Of a stretch of DNA of 5,271 nucleotides, positions 1 to 5,271 are shown piece by piece. A program made the translations under genes and the position numbers. Numbering within the stretch: the stretch's first letter is position 1; each line of letters begins with the position of its first letter. Source of the stretch: Acetofilamentum sp. (lineage in GTDB: Bacteria > Bacteroidota > Bacteroidia > Bacteroidales > JAFGUD01); assembly GCA_020722645.1 (NCBI GenBank), contig DYKL01000252.1, positions 1-5,271 of the forward strand, in the 5' to 3' direction. The notes beneath the pieces are model-generated. The model saw nothing but the letters and a program-made list of their open reading frames with translations, made no database searches and was not told the DNA's origin.

Positions 1-301
1 TTTCATCTTTGGTTTTTCTGACTCCGTCTATACCTACTGTAAAATCGAGTACTTCTGCTATTTTTTTCGGACTTTCTATTATGTATGTTATTTGTCCCTG
101 TACTGTAATTGATTGAAAATCAGATGTAGTTTCTGTGAAAATAAAAGGAATATCATTGCTTCCCAGCGGTACTGAAATTATCGCAGATTTTCTTTTTGAT
201 GCAAAAAATGCCAGTCCTTTCCCTTCTTGTTTCAGATTCCCTTTTTTGTAATGCATAACGTAAGTCATTGCATCAAATTTGATGTATTTGATTCCAAACA
301 T
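1..301 (-). CDS. SPFH/band 7 domain-containing protein (3' end outside the window)
   Basis: The first 100 codons are present and the frame is open to the window edge, so the C-terminal part is missing. The protein begins MFGIKYIKFDAMTYVMHYK and continues through PLGSNDIPFIFTETTSDFQS (about residues 45-64) and VQGQITYIIESPKK (about 67-80). From memory of the family, this is the characteristic N-terminus of Bacteroidota SPFH (stomatin/prohibitin/flotillin/HflK-C) proteins, with a short beta-rich lead into the band 7 domain. Such proteins form oligomers on membranes and are thought to organise membrane microdomains or protease complexes; a specific role cannot be assigned here. I see no hydrophobic N-terminal anchor in the visible part. 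The ATG at 301-299 is the first plausible start. No Shine-Dalgarno is visible, but a TTG-N17-TATTTTTG promoter match lies 23 bp upstream. It is divergent from the SGNH hydrolase gene. Confidence 0.85.
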   Translation of the reverse strand, partial: MFGIKYIKFDAMTYVMHYKKGNLKQEGKGLAFFASKRKSAIISVPLGSNDIPFIFTETTSDFQSITVQGQITYIIESPKKIAEVLDFTVGIDGVRKTKDE

Positions 302-323
302 AAGTTCTGTTTTAAAATTTACC

Positions 324-351
324 CAAAAATACCAAATTATTTGATGTACAA
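324..351 (-). promoter_or_regulatory. Candidate Bacteroidota-type promoter of the SPFH gene
   Basis: On the minus strand, TTG (351-349) is followed by a 17-nt spacer and TATTTTTG (331-324). This is an exact match to the Bacteroidota consensus TTG-N17-23-TAnnTTTG. Transcription would begin around 316-318, giving a leader of roughly 15-17 nt. The -7 pattern is made mostly of A and T, so chance matches occur in such DNA. The correct spacing and position make this one credible. Confidence 0.55.
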
Positions 352-372
352 AAAATTATTTTGATATGTTTT
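341..372 (+). promoter_or_regulatory. Weak candidate promoter of the SGNH hydrolase gene
   Basis: TTG at 341-343 is followed by a 21-nt spacer and TATGTTTT at 365-372, which matches the TAnnTTTG box in all but the final G. It is the best plus-strand candidate in the 114-bp divergent gap. Its -33 element lies among the minus-strand promoter elements, so the two genes may compete for polymerase. AT-rich context makes this weak evidence. Confidence 0.25.
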
Positions 373-415
373 TATTTTTTTGCATATTCGCAAAATTTTT
401 AAATAAAATGATAAA

Positions 416-1660
416 ATGAATGTGATAAAAAAATATAATGTTATTGTGGCTGTATTTTTAATGATATTGATTAGTCCTTTTATGACCTTTTCACAAGATG
501 ATTTCCCGTTAAATGACCGTTATCCATTTGTTTTATATGAAAAAAACAGCTTTAGTTTTCCCGGCGATAAAAAGCAATTTGAAGATTTATTTGCAAAATT
601 TGATACTTTAATTTTTTTTGGGACAAATAAACTTACTGTTTTACAAATCGGTGCTTCTCATACTCAGGCTGATATTTTTACAGGACAATTAAGAATGAGA
701 TTACAAACTATGTATCCGGGTCTGAGTGCGGGTAGGGGATATGTGTTTCCTTATAATCTTACAAAGACAAATTCTCCGTATAGCTATATTGCTAAACATA
801 CCGGTAACTGGACTGTTTGCAGAAATGTTGAAAATAAAGACTGCGAAATTGGTTTAACCGGAATTGTAGCAACTACTTTTGATGAAGGTGCATCTATTTC
901 AATTATTTTACGTGATAATCTTGATTTGGATTATTCTTTTGATTACGTAAAAATTTTACATAGCACAGATGCCGAATCATTTCAGGTTGTTATTTTCCCG
1001 GATTCTCTGGTTTTAGACCAATACATTAATTCGGCTCTCGGTTACTCTGAGTTTTGGCTGAGGAAGCCTGTAAAAGAAATTACTTTTAAAGTCGAAAAAA
1101 GCGAACTTGAACAAAATCATTTTAATTTGTACGGTATTTTTCTTGAAAATTTAAGTCCCGGTATAGTGTTTCACCCTGTAGGTATAAATGGTGCAAGCAC
1201 TACGTCATACACGAAAACGGCATTGTTCGAAAAACAGCTCATAGCAATAAATCCTGACTGGATTATAATAGCACTCGGCACAAATGATGGCTACACTTCT
1301 CATTTTGATTCCGTTTATTTTAAAAATAATTTTAAACACTTGATTCAAAAAATCAAAAATGCAAAACCTGATGTTGCCATAACTATAATTGTTCCTAATG
1401 ACGACTATTATCGCCGTAAATATCCGAATCCGAATACTGAAATTCAGGCAAGAGTTATTATTGAACTTGCAAAAGAAGAGGGTTGTGCTGTCTGGAATAT
1501 GTACGAAATTATGGGTGGTTACAATTCCTCTAATTTATGGTTCCAAAACGGTTTGATGGCTTACGACCTCATTCATTTTACAAATGCCGGATACAAACAC
1601 CTTGCTGATTTGTTTTTCACTGCTTTTATTGATGCCTATTCTGAATTTATGAATCAATAA
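416..1660 (+). CDS. Secreted SGNH/GDSL-type hydrolase (esterase-like)
   Basis: A 414-aa exported protein with an N-terminal signal peptide: K5 K6, a hydrophobic stretch at about 9-24, and likely cleavage near FSQ (25-27). SGNH blocks are visible in order. Block I is G79-A80-S81-H82 in LQIGASHTQAD, with Ser81 the predicted nucleophile. A GINGAS segment is at 256-261. Block III is G288-T289-N290-D291. Block V is D384-L-I-H387, supplying Asp and His. The roughly 175 residues between blocks I and II look beta-rich and include GRGYVFPY (106-113), so the catalytic domain appears to carry a large insert, as in related Bacteroidota proteins. The Asp of the usual GDS is Ala here; Gly or Ala at this site is seen in this subfamily, and Ser and the Asp/His pair are kept. 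Likely periplasmic or surface esterase or deacetylase acting on peptidoglycan or polysaccharide acetyl groups; the substrate is inferred only. The ATG at 416 has no Shine-Dalgarno. An ATG at 408 opens only a three-codon frame whose TGA overlaps this start. No MBOAT acyltransferase partner is visible. Confidence 0.85.
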   Translation: MNVIKKYNVIVAVFLMILISPFMTFSQDDFPLNDRYPFVLYEKNSFSFPGDKKQFEDLFAKFDTLIFFGTNKLTVLQIGASHTQADIFTGQLRMRLQTMYPGLSAGRGYVFPYNLTKTNSPYSYIAKHTGNWTVCRNVENKDCEIGLTGIVATTFDEGASISIILRDNLDLDYSFDYVKILHSTDAESFQVVIFPDSLVLDQYINSALGYSEFWLRKPVKEITFKVEKSELEQNHFNLYGIFLENLSPGIVFHPVGINGASTTSYTKTALFEKQLIAINPDWIIIALGTNDGYTSHFDSVYFKNNFKHLIQKIKNAKPDVAITIIVPNDDYYRRKYPNPNTEIQARVIIELAKEEGCAVWNMYEIMGGYNSSNLWFQNGLMAYDLIHFTNAGYKHLADLFFTAFIDAYSEFMNQ

Positions 1661-1671
1661 AATTTTTTATT
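1656..1671 (+). terminator. Weak AT-only inverted repeat at the end of the SGNH gene
   Basis: AATAAAA (1656-1662) and TTTTATT (1665-1671) are perfect inverted repeats that span the TAA stop codon and include a run of six Ts. With no GC pairs and almost no loop, the hairpin would be very weak. It could assist termination of the SGNH transcript, but it may simply be AT-rich chance. Confidence 0.2.
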
Positions 1672-1960
1672 CTACCTTAAATCCGCAAGTTTTTTCGTAG
1701 GGTTTAAATTACCCCCTATATATACCGCAAAGATAAACATTCTGACAAAAAAAACAAAATTTCAAAGAACTTTATTCTAAATTTCTTATTTTTAAAGCTT
1801 TAAATAGGTTTCTTAACTAAACGACATTGAATTATTATTATTGATTTTTTGAAATTGTACCAAAAATAAAATAAAAAAAGATAAAAATAAAACATTTGCT
1901 CAAAAAAACATCAAAAATTTTTTCAAAAAAAGGAGCTATATGTTTTTGTTTATCAGTTTG
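1661..1960. other. Convergent intergenic region, no gene seen
   Basis: These 300 bases separate two converging genes and contain no convincing coding frame. The left third has a short GC-containing patch (about 1680-1730) with weak inverted matches such as TAGGG/CCCTA. The remainder is poly(A)/poly(T)-rich. It includes a perfect 14-bp palindrome TTTAAAGCTTTAAA at 1791-1804 and a minus-strand promoter match at 1728-1757. Read on the minus strand, the stretch after the 256-aa gene is rich in T runs (about 1861-1935). These could terminate that operon, although I find no GC-rich stem there. Confidence 0.6.
1728..1757 (-). promoter_or_regulatory. Orphan Bacteroidota-type promoter match, minus strand
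   Basis: On the minus strand, TTG (1757-1755, preceded by TT) is followed by a 19-nt spacer and TATCTTTG (1735-1728), an exact match to TTG-N17-23-TAnnTTTG. A start near 1721 would transcribe leftwards, antisense to the 3' end of the SGNH hydrolase gene. No open frame of any length follows, so it could drive a small or antisense RNA, or be a chance match. Confidence 0.4.
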
Positions 1961-2731
1961 TTAAAGTTTAACAACAGCACTTTTCAGTATATCTTTAACA
2001 ATATCAATTTTATTGTGAAATTCCTTTGGAATTAATGTATTTATATTGTACCATAAATATTCAACTGAGTTGTAATTTTCGCCACCATCTCTTGGGTTAT
2101 CCCAACCGCCGACTGTTACTTTACCGTCAATAATTTTAAAATAGACACCTCTTATTCCTTCGGTAAATTCATATTCAATGGGAGGTATTTTATCATAATC
2201 AAAAATAAGGAACGCCTGTTGCATAAAATAGTCTATTTCTTTTCGGTCTAATCTGTCCAATATTTCATTACGCAATCTAATCCGATCATCTAACGGTAAA
2301 GAATGTAATTTGGGACCAAAAAAGAAAAAATTATCAAGTAATTGCCATGAATGCAAGTTCTCATTTTTCTTATAATCATAATAACCTGTAGCAAAACCAT
2401 ATTTTGTTTTAAACAAAAAATTTGATTCATCAACAAAAATTTTTTCATCGTCTAAAACTTCATCATTGAGATACAGCCAGAACTTCCATTTTTTATCAGC
2501 TAAATCGGATAATTTTTTAGGTTTAGGCAGTTTCACAATCTCCAATATTATTTCATAATCAGCCTCAATGCTGATAATTGGATAAATTCTCTCCAAAAAG
2601 GAGTTGAATGAATATTTATCTTCTGATTTGTTATTTTCATACTTTCTTGTAACTCTCAAATCTTTATCGGTAAGTTTTACGTGACAAATCTTGTTAAATG
2701 GTGCTTTGAAAGTCAATTCTTTGATAATCAT
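1961..2731 (-). CDS. Hypothetical cytoplasmic protein, coupled to the dipeptidase gene
   Basis: A 256-aa protein that I do not recognise. It has no signal peptide or transmembrane segment, so it is probably cytoplasmic. The sequence is rich in Asp, Glu, Lys and aromatic residues. Visible landmarks are a KLPKPKKLSDLADKKWKFWL segment (67-86) and an aromatic run FFFF (135-138). A charged helix-like stretch, DDRIRLRNEILDRLDRKEID, spans 147-166, and EGIRGVYFKIIDGKVTVGGW, likely beta strands, spans 191-210. The start is fixed by context: its ATG (2731-2729) overlaps the TGA of the upstream lipoprotein gene in an ATGA arrangement, which implies co-transcription and translational coupling. It would therefore be made together with a periplasmic D-Ala-D-Ala dipeptidase, but nothing in its sequence shows a link to cell-wall metabolism. 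Its overall look (small, acidic, no motif, beside an exported enzyme) would also fit an immunity or accessory protein; that is speculation. Confidence 0.8.
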   Translation of the reverse strand: MIIKELTFKAPFNKICHVKLTDKDLRVTRKYENNKSEDKYSFNSFLERIYPIISIEADYEIILEIVKLPKPKKLSDLADKKWKFWLYLNDEVLDDEKIFVDESNFLFKTKYGFATGYYDYKKNENLHSWQLLDNFFFFGPKLHSLPLDDRIRLRNEILDRLDRKEIDYFMQQAFLIFDYDKIPPIEYEFTEGIRGVYFKIIDGKVTVGGWDNPRDGGENYNSVEYLWYNINTLIPKEFHNKIDIVKDILKSAVVKL

Positions 2732-4143
2732 TTTTGAGTATTTTTATCCTCGCAAGGAAATTTGACATCGGAAATTTCGTATTTTAGGCAGGAATAGTGA
2801 GACATGTGCCACCATTCTGTTTTGATGTTCATAAACCCGTTTTTGTTCATAATATCCCACATTAAACGTCTGTTGTTCAGAATAGTATCAGGCAAATCGA
2901 GGTTTATGGAGTACGCTTTATAACCGAAAAAATCGAACTCTGTGCCCATATCAAGCTCATTTCCAAAGCTGTCCACAAGAGTCAAGTCCACTGCCCCACC
3001 CCTGTTGTGAATTGATCCTTTTTCAGGATTTGCTACATAATTGATATTTGGCAAAACTTCCCACAGTTTAACCTGAGCCGACAAAGGTCTGTAACAATCG
3101 AACACCTTAATGCTGTAGCCCATTTTCAAAAATTCCTGCTGAGCCTTTACAAGTGCTATTGCTACTTCGTAGCGTAAAAGACAAAACGGGCAATCGTAAA
3201 TTTGTTTCCCGACAAAATTATTTTCAGTAGCATACCTGATGTCATGTACAATAGTGGTATCTAATGTTTTAATATCAACAAAATAATCCGGTTTAAAATC
3301 AAACATAAAATCAGTTAATCCTTCTATAATCAATTTATTATCAACTATTTTCAGCTTTGATTCAAAAGAAGTGATTTCGTAATTATTGTCATAAAAAACA
3401 AATTTGTCAAATTTTACTGCATAACTATTTGATTTTTTTGTAATTATTTCAGGAATAAAACTGCCGTAAAATATTGTATCATCAATACATCCGACAAATT
3501 CTCCATTTGAGTTTACGATAATACTTTTTTGAGTTTCGGAATAATCTATTATTTTTTTATCATACAAATCTATTAAACTTTTTGTTTCGTTTAATCTTTT
3601 TTTATAAGAAACAGCTTTAAATTCGGTTGAATCATTTTTCCAAAAAGACACTTGTTTAATTTCAACCGAATTATTAAGATTTTCAAACGCAATTTGAAAT
3701 TTATCAGTATCTTTGTAAGCACAAGTCAGGTTAAAATCTGATATATCTGAAAATTTGATTATCACTAAAAAAATCGAATCATTTACAATAATATTGTCGG
3801 TTTTATGGCAACCTTTTTTCCCCTTATCCGTATATAATTGTACTTGAGTGATTTTTGAAAAATTTTTATCAGCTGGTTGTTCTAAGACAATTTTTTGAAT
3901 ATAAATTTTTTCGTGAAATTTAAAAATCAGAATATCATCTTTACTGATATCAGATGAAATCCAGAGAGTTGTATCAATAAGTTTGTGTTGCTGCCCAGTA
4001 GAAGATGTAATAATTTCACAAAAAATAAGCTCATTATTTTTGGCTTTTTGAATAATTTCGGGTTCATTTTTGCAAGAAAAAAATAATAGCAGCAAACTAA
4101 TTAACAAAAAGCATTGTCTATAGAGAAAGTTTGTAAAGTTCAT
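2728..4143 (-). CDS. Lipoprotein with C-terminal VanX-type D-Ala-D-Ala dipeptidase domain
   Basis: A 471-aa protein. The N-terminus has Arg9, a hydrophobic run (11-22) and FFSC with Cys24 as the likely lipidated residue, so mature protein would be anchored in the envelope. Residues about 290-455 form a peptidase family M15 (VanX/DdpX) domain. It has YRP at 351-353 (R352 as the VanX active-site Arg), SIHNRGGAVD at 377-386 (zinc ligands H379 and D386), and EWWH at 443-446 (catalytic E443 and zinc ligand H446). The spacing H-x6-D and E-x2-H matches VanX. DCPFCLLR (317-324) carries a CxxC common in Bacteroidota homologues. The expected reaction is zinc-dependent hydrolysis of D-Ala-D-Ala to D-alanine. 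VanX enzymes are about 200 aa; here some 265 extra residues precede the domain. Residues about 40-168 have the look of a discoidin/NADase-type glycan-binding fold (TSSTGQQHKLID, YIQKIVL, EIKQVSFW), followed by a beta-rich linker (about 205-285). No other van genes are nearby, so peptidoglycan turnover is the likelier role. The ATG at 4143 is the only usable start: the frame upstream is open to a TAA at 4203-4201 but has no ATG, GTG or TTG. Confidence 0.85.
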   Translation of the reverse strand: MNFTNFLYRQCFLLISLLLLFFSCKNEPEIIQKAKNNELIFCEIITSSTGQQHKLIDTTLWISSDISKDDILIFKFHEKIYIQKIVLEQPADKNFSKITQVQLYTDKGKKGCHKTDNIIVNDSIFLVIIKFSDISDFNLTCAYKDTDKFQIAFENLNNSVEIKQVSFWKNDSTEFKAVSYKKRLNETKSLIDLYDKKIIDYSETQKSIIVNSNGEFVGCIDDTIFYGSFIPEIITKKSNSYAVKFDKFVFYDNNYEITSFESKLKIVDNKLIIEGLTDFMFDFKPDYFVDIKTLDTTIVHDIRYATENNFVGKQIYDCPFCLLRYEVAIALVKAQQEFLKMGYSIKVFDCYRPLSAQVKLWEVLPNINYVANPEKGSIHNRGGAVDLTLVDSFGNELDMGTEFDFFGYKAYSINLDLPDTILNNRRLMWDIMNKNGFMNIKTEWWHMSHYSCLKYEISDVKFPCEDKNTQK

Positions 4144-4161
4144 AAAGTTTGTAAAGTTTGT
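4126..4161. repeat. Four-copy 9-bp tandem repeat containing the dipeptidase start codon
   Basis: On the plus strand the units are AAAGTTTGT (4126-4134), AAAGTTCAT (4135-4143), AAAGTTTGT (4144-4152) and AAAGTTTGT (4153-4161). The second unit differs from the others by two bases, TGT to CAT, and that change is the ATG of the dipeptidase lipoprotein on the minus strand. In that frame the units read Thr-Asn-Phe, with Met-Asn-Phe at the start. The last unit shares its final GT with the adjoining palindrome. Confidence 0.9.
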
Positions 4162-4187
4162 AGAGACGTTGCATGCAACGTCTGTAC
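4160..4187. repeat. 28-nt near-perfect palindrome, probable dispersed intergenic repeat
   Basis: A perfect 20-bp palindrome with GTTGCATGCAAC at its centre occupies 4164-4183. It extends to 4160-4187 with one mismatched pair (G4163 against G4184). The ends are GTA and TAC. Palindromes of the form GTAGAGACG...CGTCTCTAC are, from memory, scattered through intergenic regions of many Bacteroidota and cyanobacterial genomes; by that pattern G4184 would be the changed base. It lies 17-44 bp upstream of the dipeptidase start. Copy number cannot be judged from one window. Confidence 0.8.
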
Positions 4188-4206
4188 GGTTTATAATTTT
4201 TTAGTA

Positions 4207-4245
4207 CTGGCAGGTGTATATCCTTTTAGGATAATCACCTGCCAG
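4207..4245. repeat. Two-tiered hairpin with a GC-rich outer stem
   Basis: CTGGCAGGTG (4207-4216) and CACCTGCCAG (4236-4245) form a perfect 10-bp stem. After a 2x2 internal loop, TATCC (4219-4223) pairs with GGATA (4229-4233) around a five-base loop. It is by far the most stable structure in an otherwise AT-rich window. No T run follows on either strand, and it lies between divergent genes, so an intrinsic terminator is unlikely. It may be a structured mRNA leader element of the dipeptidase gene, a protein-binding site or a small repeat element. Confidence 0.85.
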
Positions 4246-4248
4246 AGG

Positions 4249-4280
4249 CAAAGATATTGAATTTATCTAAACTCTCTTAA
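4249..4280 (-). promoter_or_regulatory. Candidate promoter of the dipeptidase operon
   Basis: On the minus strand TATCTTTG (4256-4249) is an exact TAnnTTTG box. TTA (4280-4278) lies 21 nt upstream, one base off the TTG -33 element. Transcription would begin near 4242, giving a leader of about 100 nt. This leader would hold nearly all of the 4207-4245 hairpin and the 4160-4187 palindrome. The start could clip the outermost few bases of the hairpin. Confidence 0.45.
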
Positions 4281-4316
4281 AAAATTACATTATTCAAAAA
4301 TAAAACAATATTTACT

Positions 4317-5271
4317 ATGAAAAAAATATTTTTATTCTTAATTTTATTTTATGCCTCATTATCAATATATTCTCAATACCAAACTTTTAAATGGTATGTG
4401 GGAAATAACAACATAGTTGATTTTTCGAGGCAAGATATTTCATCAACACTTGATTTTCCGGAAATTATAGACAGCGGAACATTACTAATAAACGGAAACA
4501 ATGCCATAGCATCAGATTCATTCGGAATCGAACAAATTCAATATCTGAGCGGAAGTATAAATTTCCCGACTATCCACCAAACTATAAATCCTATCGCAAG
4601 TGCAACAGAATCACCTAATCAACCTGCATATATTATGGGCTATGAAGATATAAGCTCATTTGTCTTTGATGTTTTCACTCTAAACAGTATTGATAATTCA
4701 GGTTATAATTTATATTATACCAACGGTAATATTTTCGCAAGTTCTGTTGCCATAGGTGAAGAAAATCAAATAAAAGCCAGCTCTTTATCCTCAAAAATGG
4801 CAACTTATAACCTTGATGGAATTAAATTGATAGTAGCTCACGAACTTGGAAACAGTAATTTTTTGATTTACAATAATTTTGTGAGTTTTATTACCGTTCC
4901 TTTTTCAATAGGATCTCAATACGGCTCAAATGTTGGCAGCGAATATGACAGCGGATTTATGAAATTTTCTCAAAACGGTTACAGATTAGCTGTTTCATCG
5001 CCTGATATGAACAATTTATTAATCTTACAATCTGATATTATAATGCCTTCAATTGAAGAGTACTCTGAAATTAATGGATTTGCGTTTAATGCCATTGAAT
5101 TTCCGCTCGGTAATGCAGAAAAGATAATTTACGCTGCTACTGATTACGAAATATATCAAATAAGATATAATTTAGCAGATGTAGAACAACAACTCATAGG
5201 CACAAGTTCCAATATTATCAAAAATATGCAAATTGGAGCAGATGGCAGAATTTATGTTATCAAAGAAAATT
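4317..5271 (+). CDS. Secreted beta-propeller-like surface protein, possible type IX secretion substrate (3' end outside the window)
   Basis: The frame is open from the ATG at 4317 to the window end (318 codons). A signal peptide is clear: K2 K3, a hydrophobic run at 4-18, and likely cleavage near YSQ (18-20). The mature protein opens with FKWYVGNN (24-31) and later has GIKLIVAHELGNSNFLIYN (168-186), DSGFMKFSQNGYRLAVSS (211-228) and QIGADGRIYVIKEN (305-318). From memory, these match in order the WYFGNNAGLDF, 'VITHE...FLAY', 'G-x-MKFSPDGKKLA' and 'QIGPDGKIYVA' segments of large Bacteroidota proteins. Those proteins have beta-propeller-like N-terminal halves and often end in a type B sorting domain for the type IX secretion system. 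The C-terminus is not visible, so the secretion route is inferred. A typical member runs well beyond this length. No Shine-Dalgarno is seen, and I find no exact plus-strand promoter match upstream. Confidence 0.75.
   Translation, partial: MKKIFLFLILFYASLSIYSQYQTFKWYVGNNNIVDFSRQDISSTLDFPEIIDSGTLLINGNNAIASDSFGIEQIQYLSGSINFPTIHQTINPIASATESPNQPAYIMGYEDISSFVFDVFTLNSIDNSGYNLYYTNGNIFASSVAIGEENQIKASSLSSKMATYNLDGIKLIVAHELGNSNFLIYNNFVSFITVPFSIGSQYGSNVGSEYDSGFMKFSQNGYRLAVSSPDMNNLLILQSDIIMPSIEEYSEINGFAFNAIEFPLGNAEKIIYAATDYEIYQIRYNLADVEQQLIGTSSNIIKNMQIGADGRIYVIKEN

Noticed and set aside
408..419. Three-codon upstream frame (ATG ATA AAA TGA) overlapping the SGNH start
   Set aside because: Too short to support as a leader peptide; an A-rich stretch yields such frames easily.
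1861..1868. Exact TATTTTTG -7 box on the minus strand in the convergent gap
   Set aside because: No -33 element at 17-23 nt, and it lies in low-complexity A-rich sequence.
1940..2035. Short plus-strand frame of 31 codons preceded by a Shine-Dalgarno-like AAAGGAG at 1929-1935
   Set aside because: Most of it is antisense to the end of the 256-aa gene, the peptide has no recognisable feature, and this phylum does not generally use Shine-Dalgarno sequences; the AGGAG is likely chance.
1961..4143. Glycopeptide (vancomycin) resistance cluster
   Set aside because: Only a VanX-like domain is present; no D-lactate dehydrogenase, D-Ala-D-Lac ligase or two-component regulator is found, and the neighbour is unrelated.
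4207..4245. Hairpin as an intrinsic terminator
   Set aside because: No T run follows on either strand, and it lies upstream of both flanking genes, where no transcript should end.
4126..4245. CRISPR array
   Set aside because: The repeats are 9-bp tandem units with no spacers, followed by unrelated palindromes; no cas gene is present.
4295..4302. Second exact -7 box (TATTTTTG) on the minus strand upstream of the dipeptidase
   Set aside because: No TTG at a suitable distance upstream; the 4249-4256 box is better placed.

Overview
The window is strongly AT-rich DNA that looks like a member of the Bacteroidota. Four things point there. Several exact matches to the phylum's TAnnTTTG promoter -7 box sit upstream of genes. 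Shine-Dalgarno sequences are missing before the start codons. Signal peptides end in -SQ. The encoded families are also typical: an SPFH protein starting MFGIKYIKFD, an SGNH hydrolase with a GASH block, and a KWYxGNN surface protein. No species can be named from the sequence.

Layout. At the left edge (1-301, minus) is the N-terminal 100 residues of an SPFH/band-7 protein that runs off the window. A 114-bp divergent intergenic region with overlapping candidate promoters separates it from a complete 414-aa secreted SGNH/GDSL-type hydrolase (416-1660, plus). A 300-bp, very AT-rich convergent gap (1661-1960) follows. It holds a good minus-strand promoter match that no gene explains. Next is a two-gene minus-strand operon. 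The upstream gene (2728-4143) encodes a 471-aa lipoprotein with a C-terminal VanX-type D-Ala-D-Ala dipeptidase domain. It overlaps by 4 bp (ATGA) the downstream gene (1961-2731), a 256-aa cytoplasmic protein I do not recognise. To the right, a repeat-rich 173-bp divergent region precedes the start of a secreted beta-propeller-like surface protein (4317 to the window end, plus).

The common theme is the cell envelope: two exported hydrolases that could act on peptidoglycan or polysaccharide, one membrane-organising protein and one secreted protein. There is no vanH/vanA/vanR/vanS neighbour, so the dipeptidase is more likely to serve peptidoglycan turnover than glycopeptide resistance.

The most unusual part is 4126-4256. 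The dipeptidase start codon is a variant unit inside a four-copy 9-bp tandem repeat. That array runs directly into a 28-nt near-perfect palindrome, then a two-tiered hairpin with a 10-bp GC-rich outer stem. An exact -7 box lies just beyond, placed so that all three elements would fall in the 5' leader of the dipeptidase mRNA.
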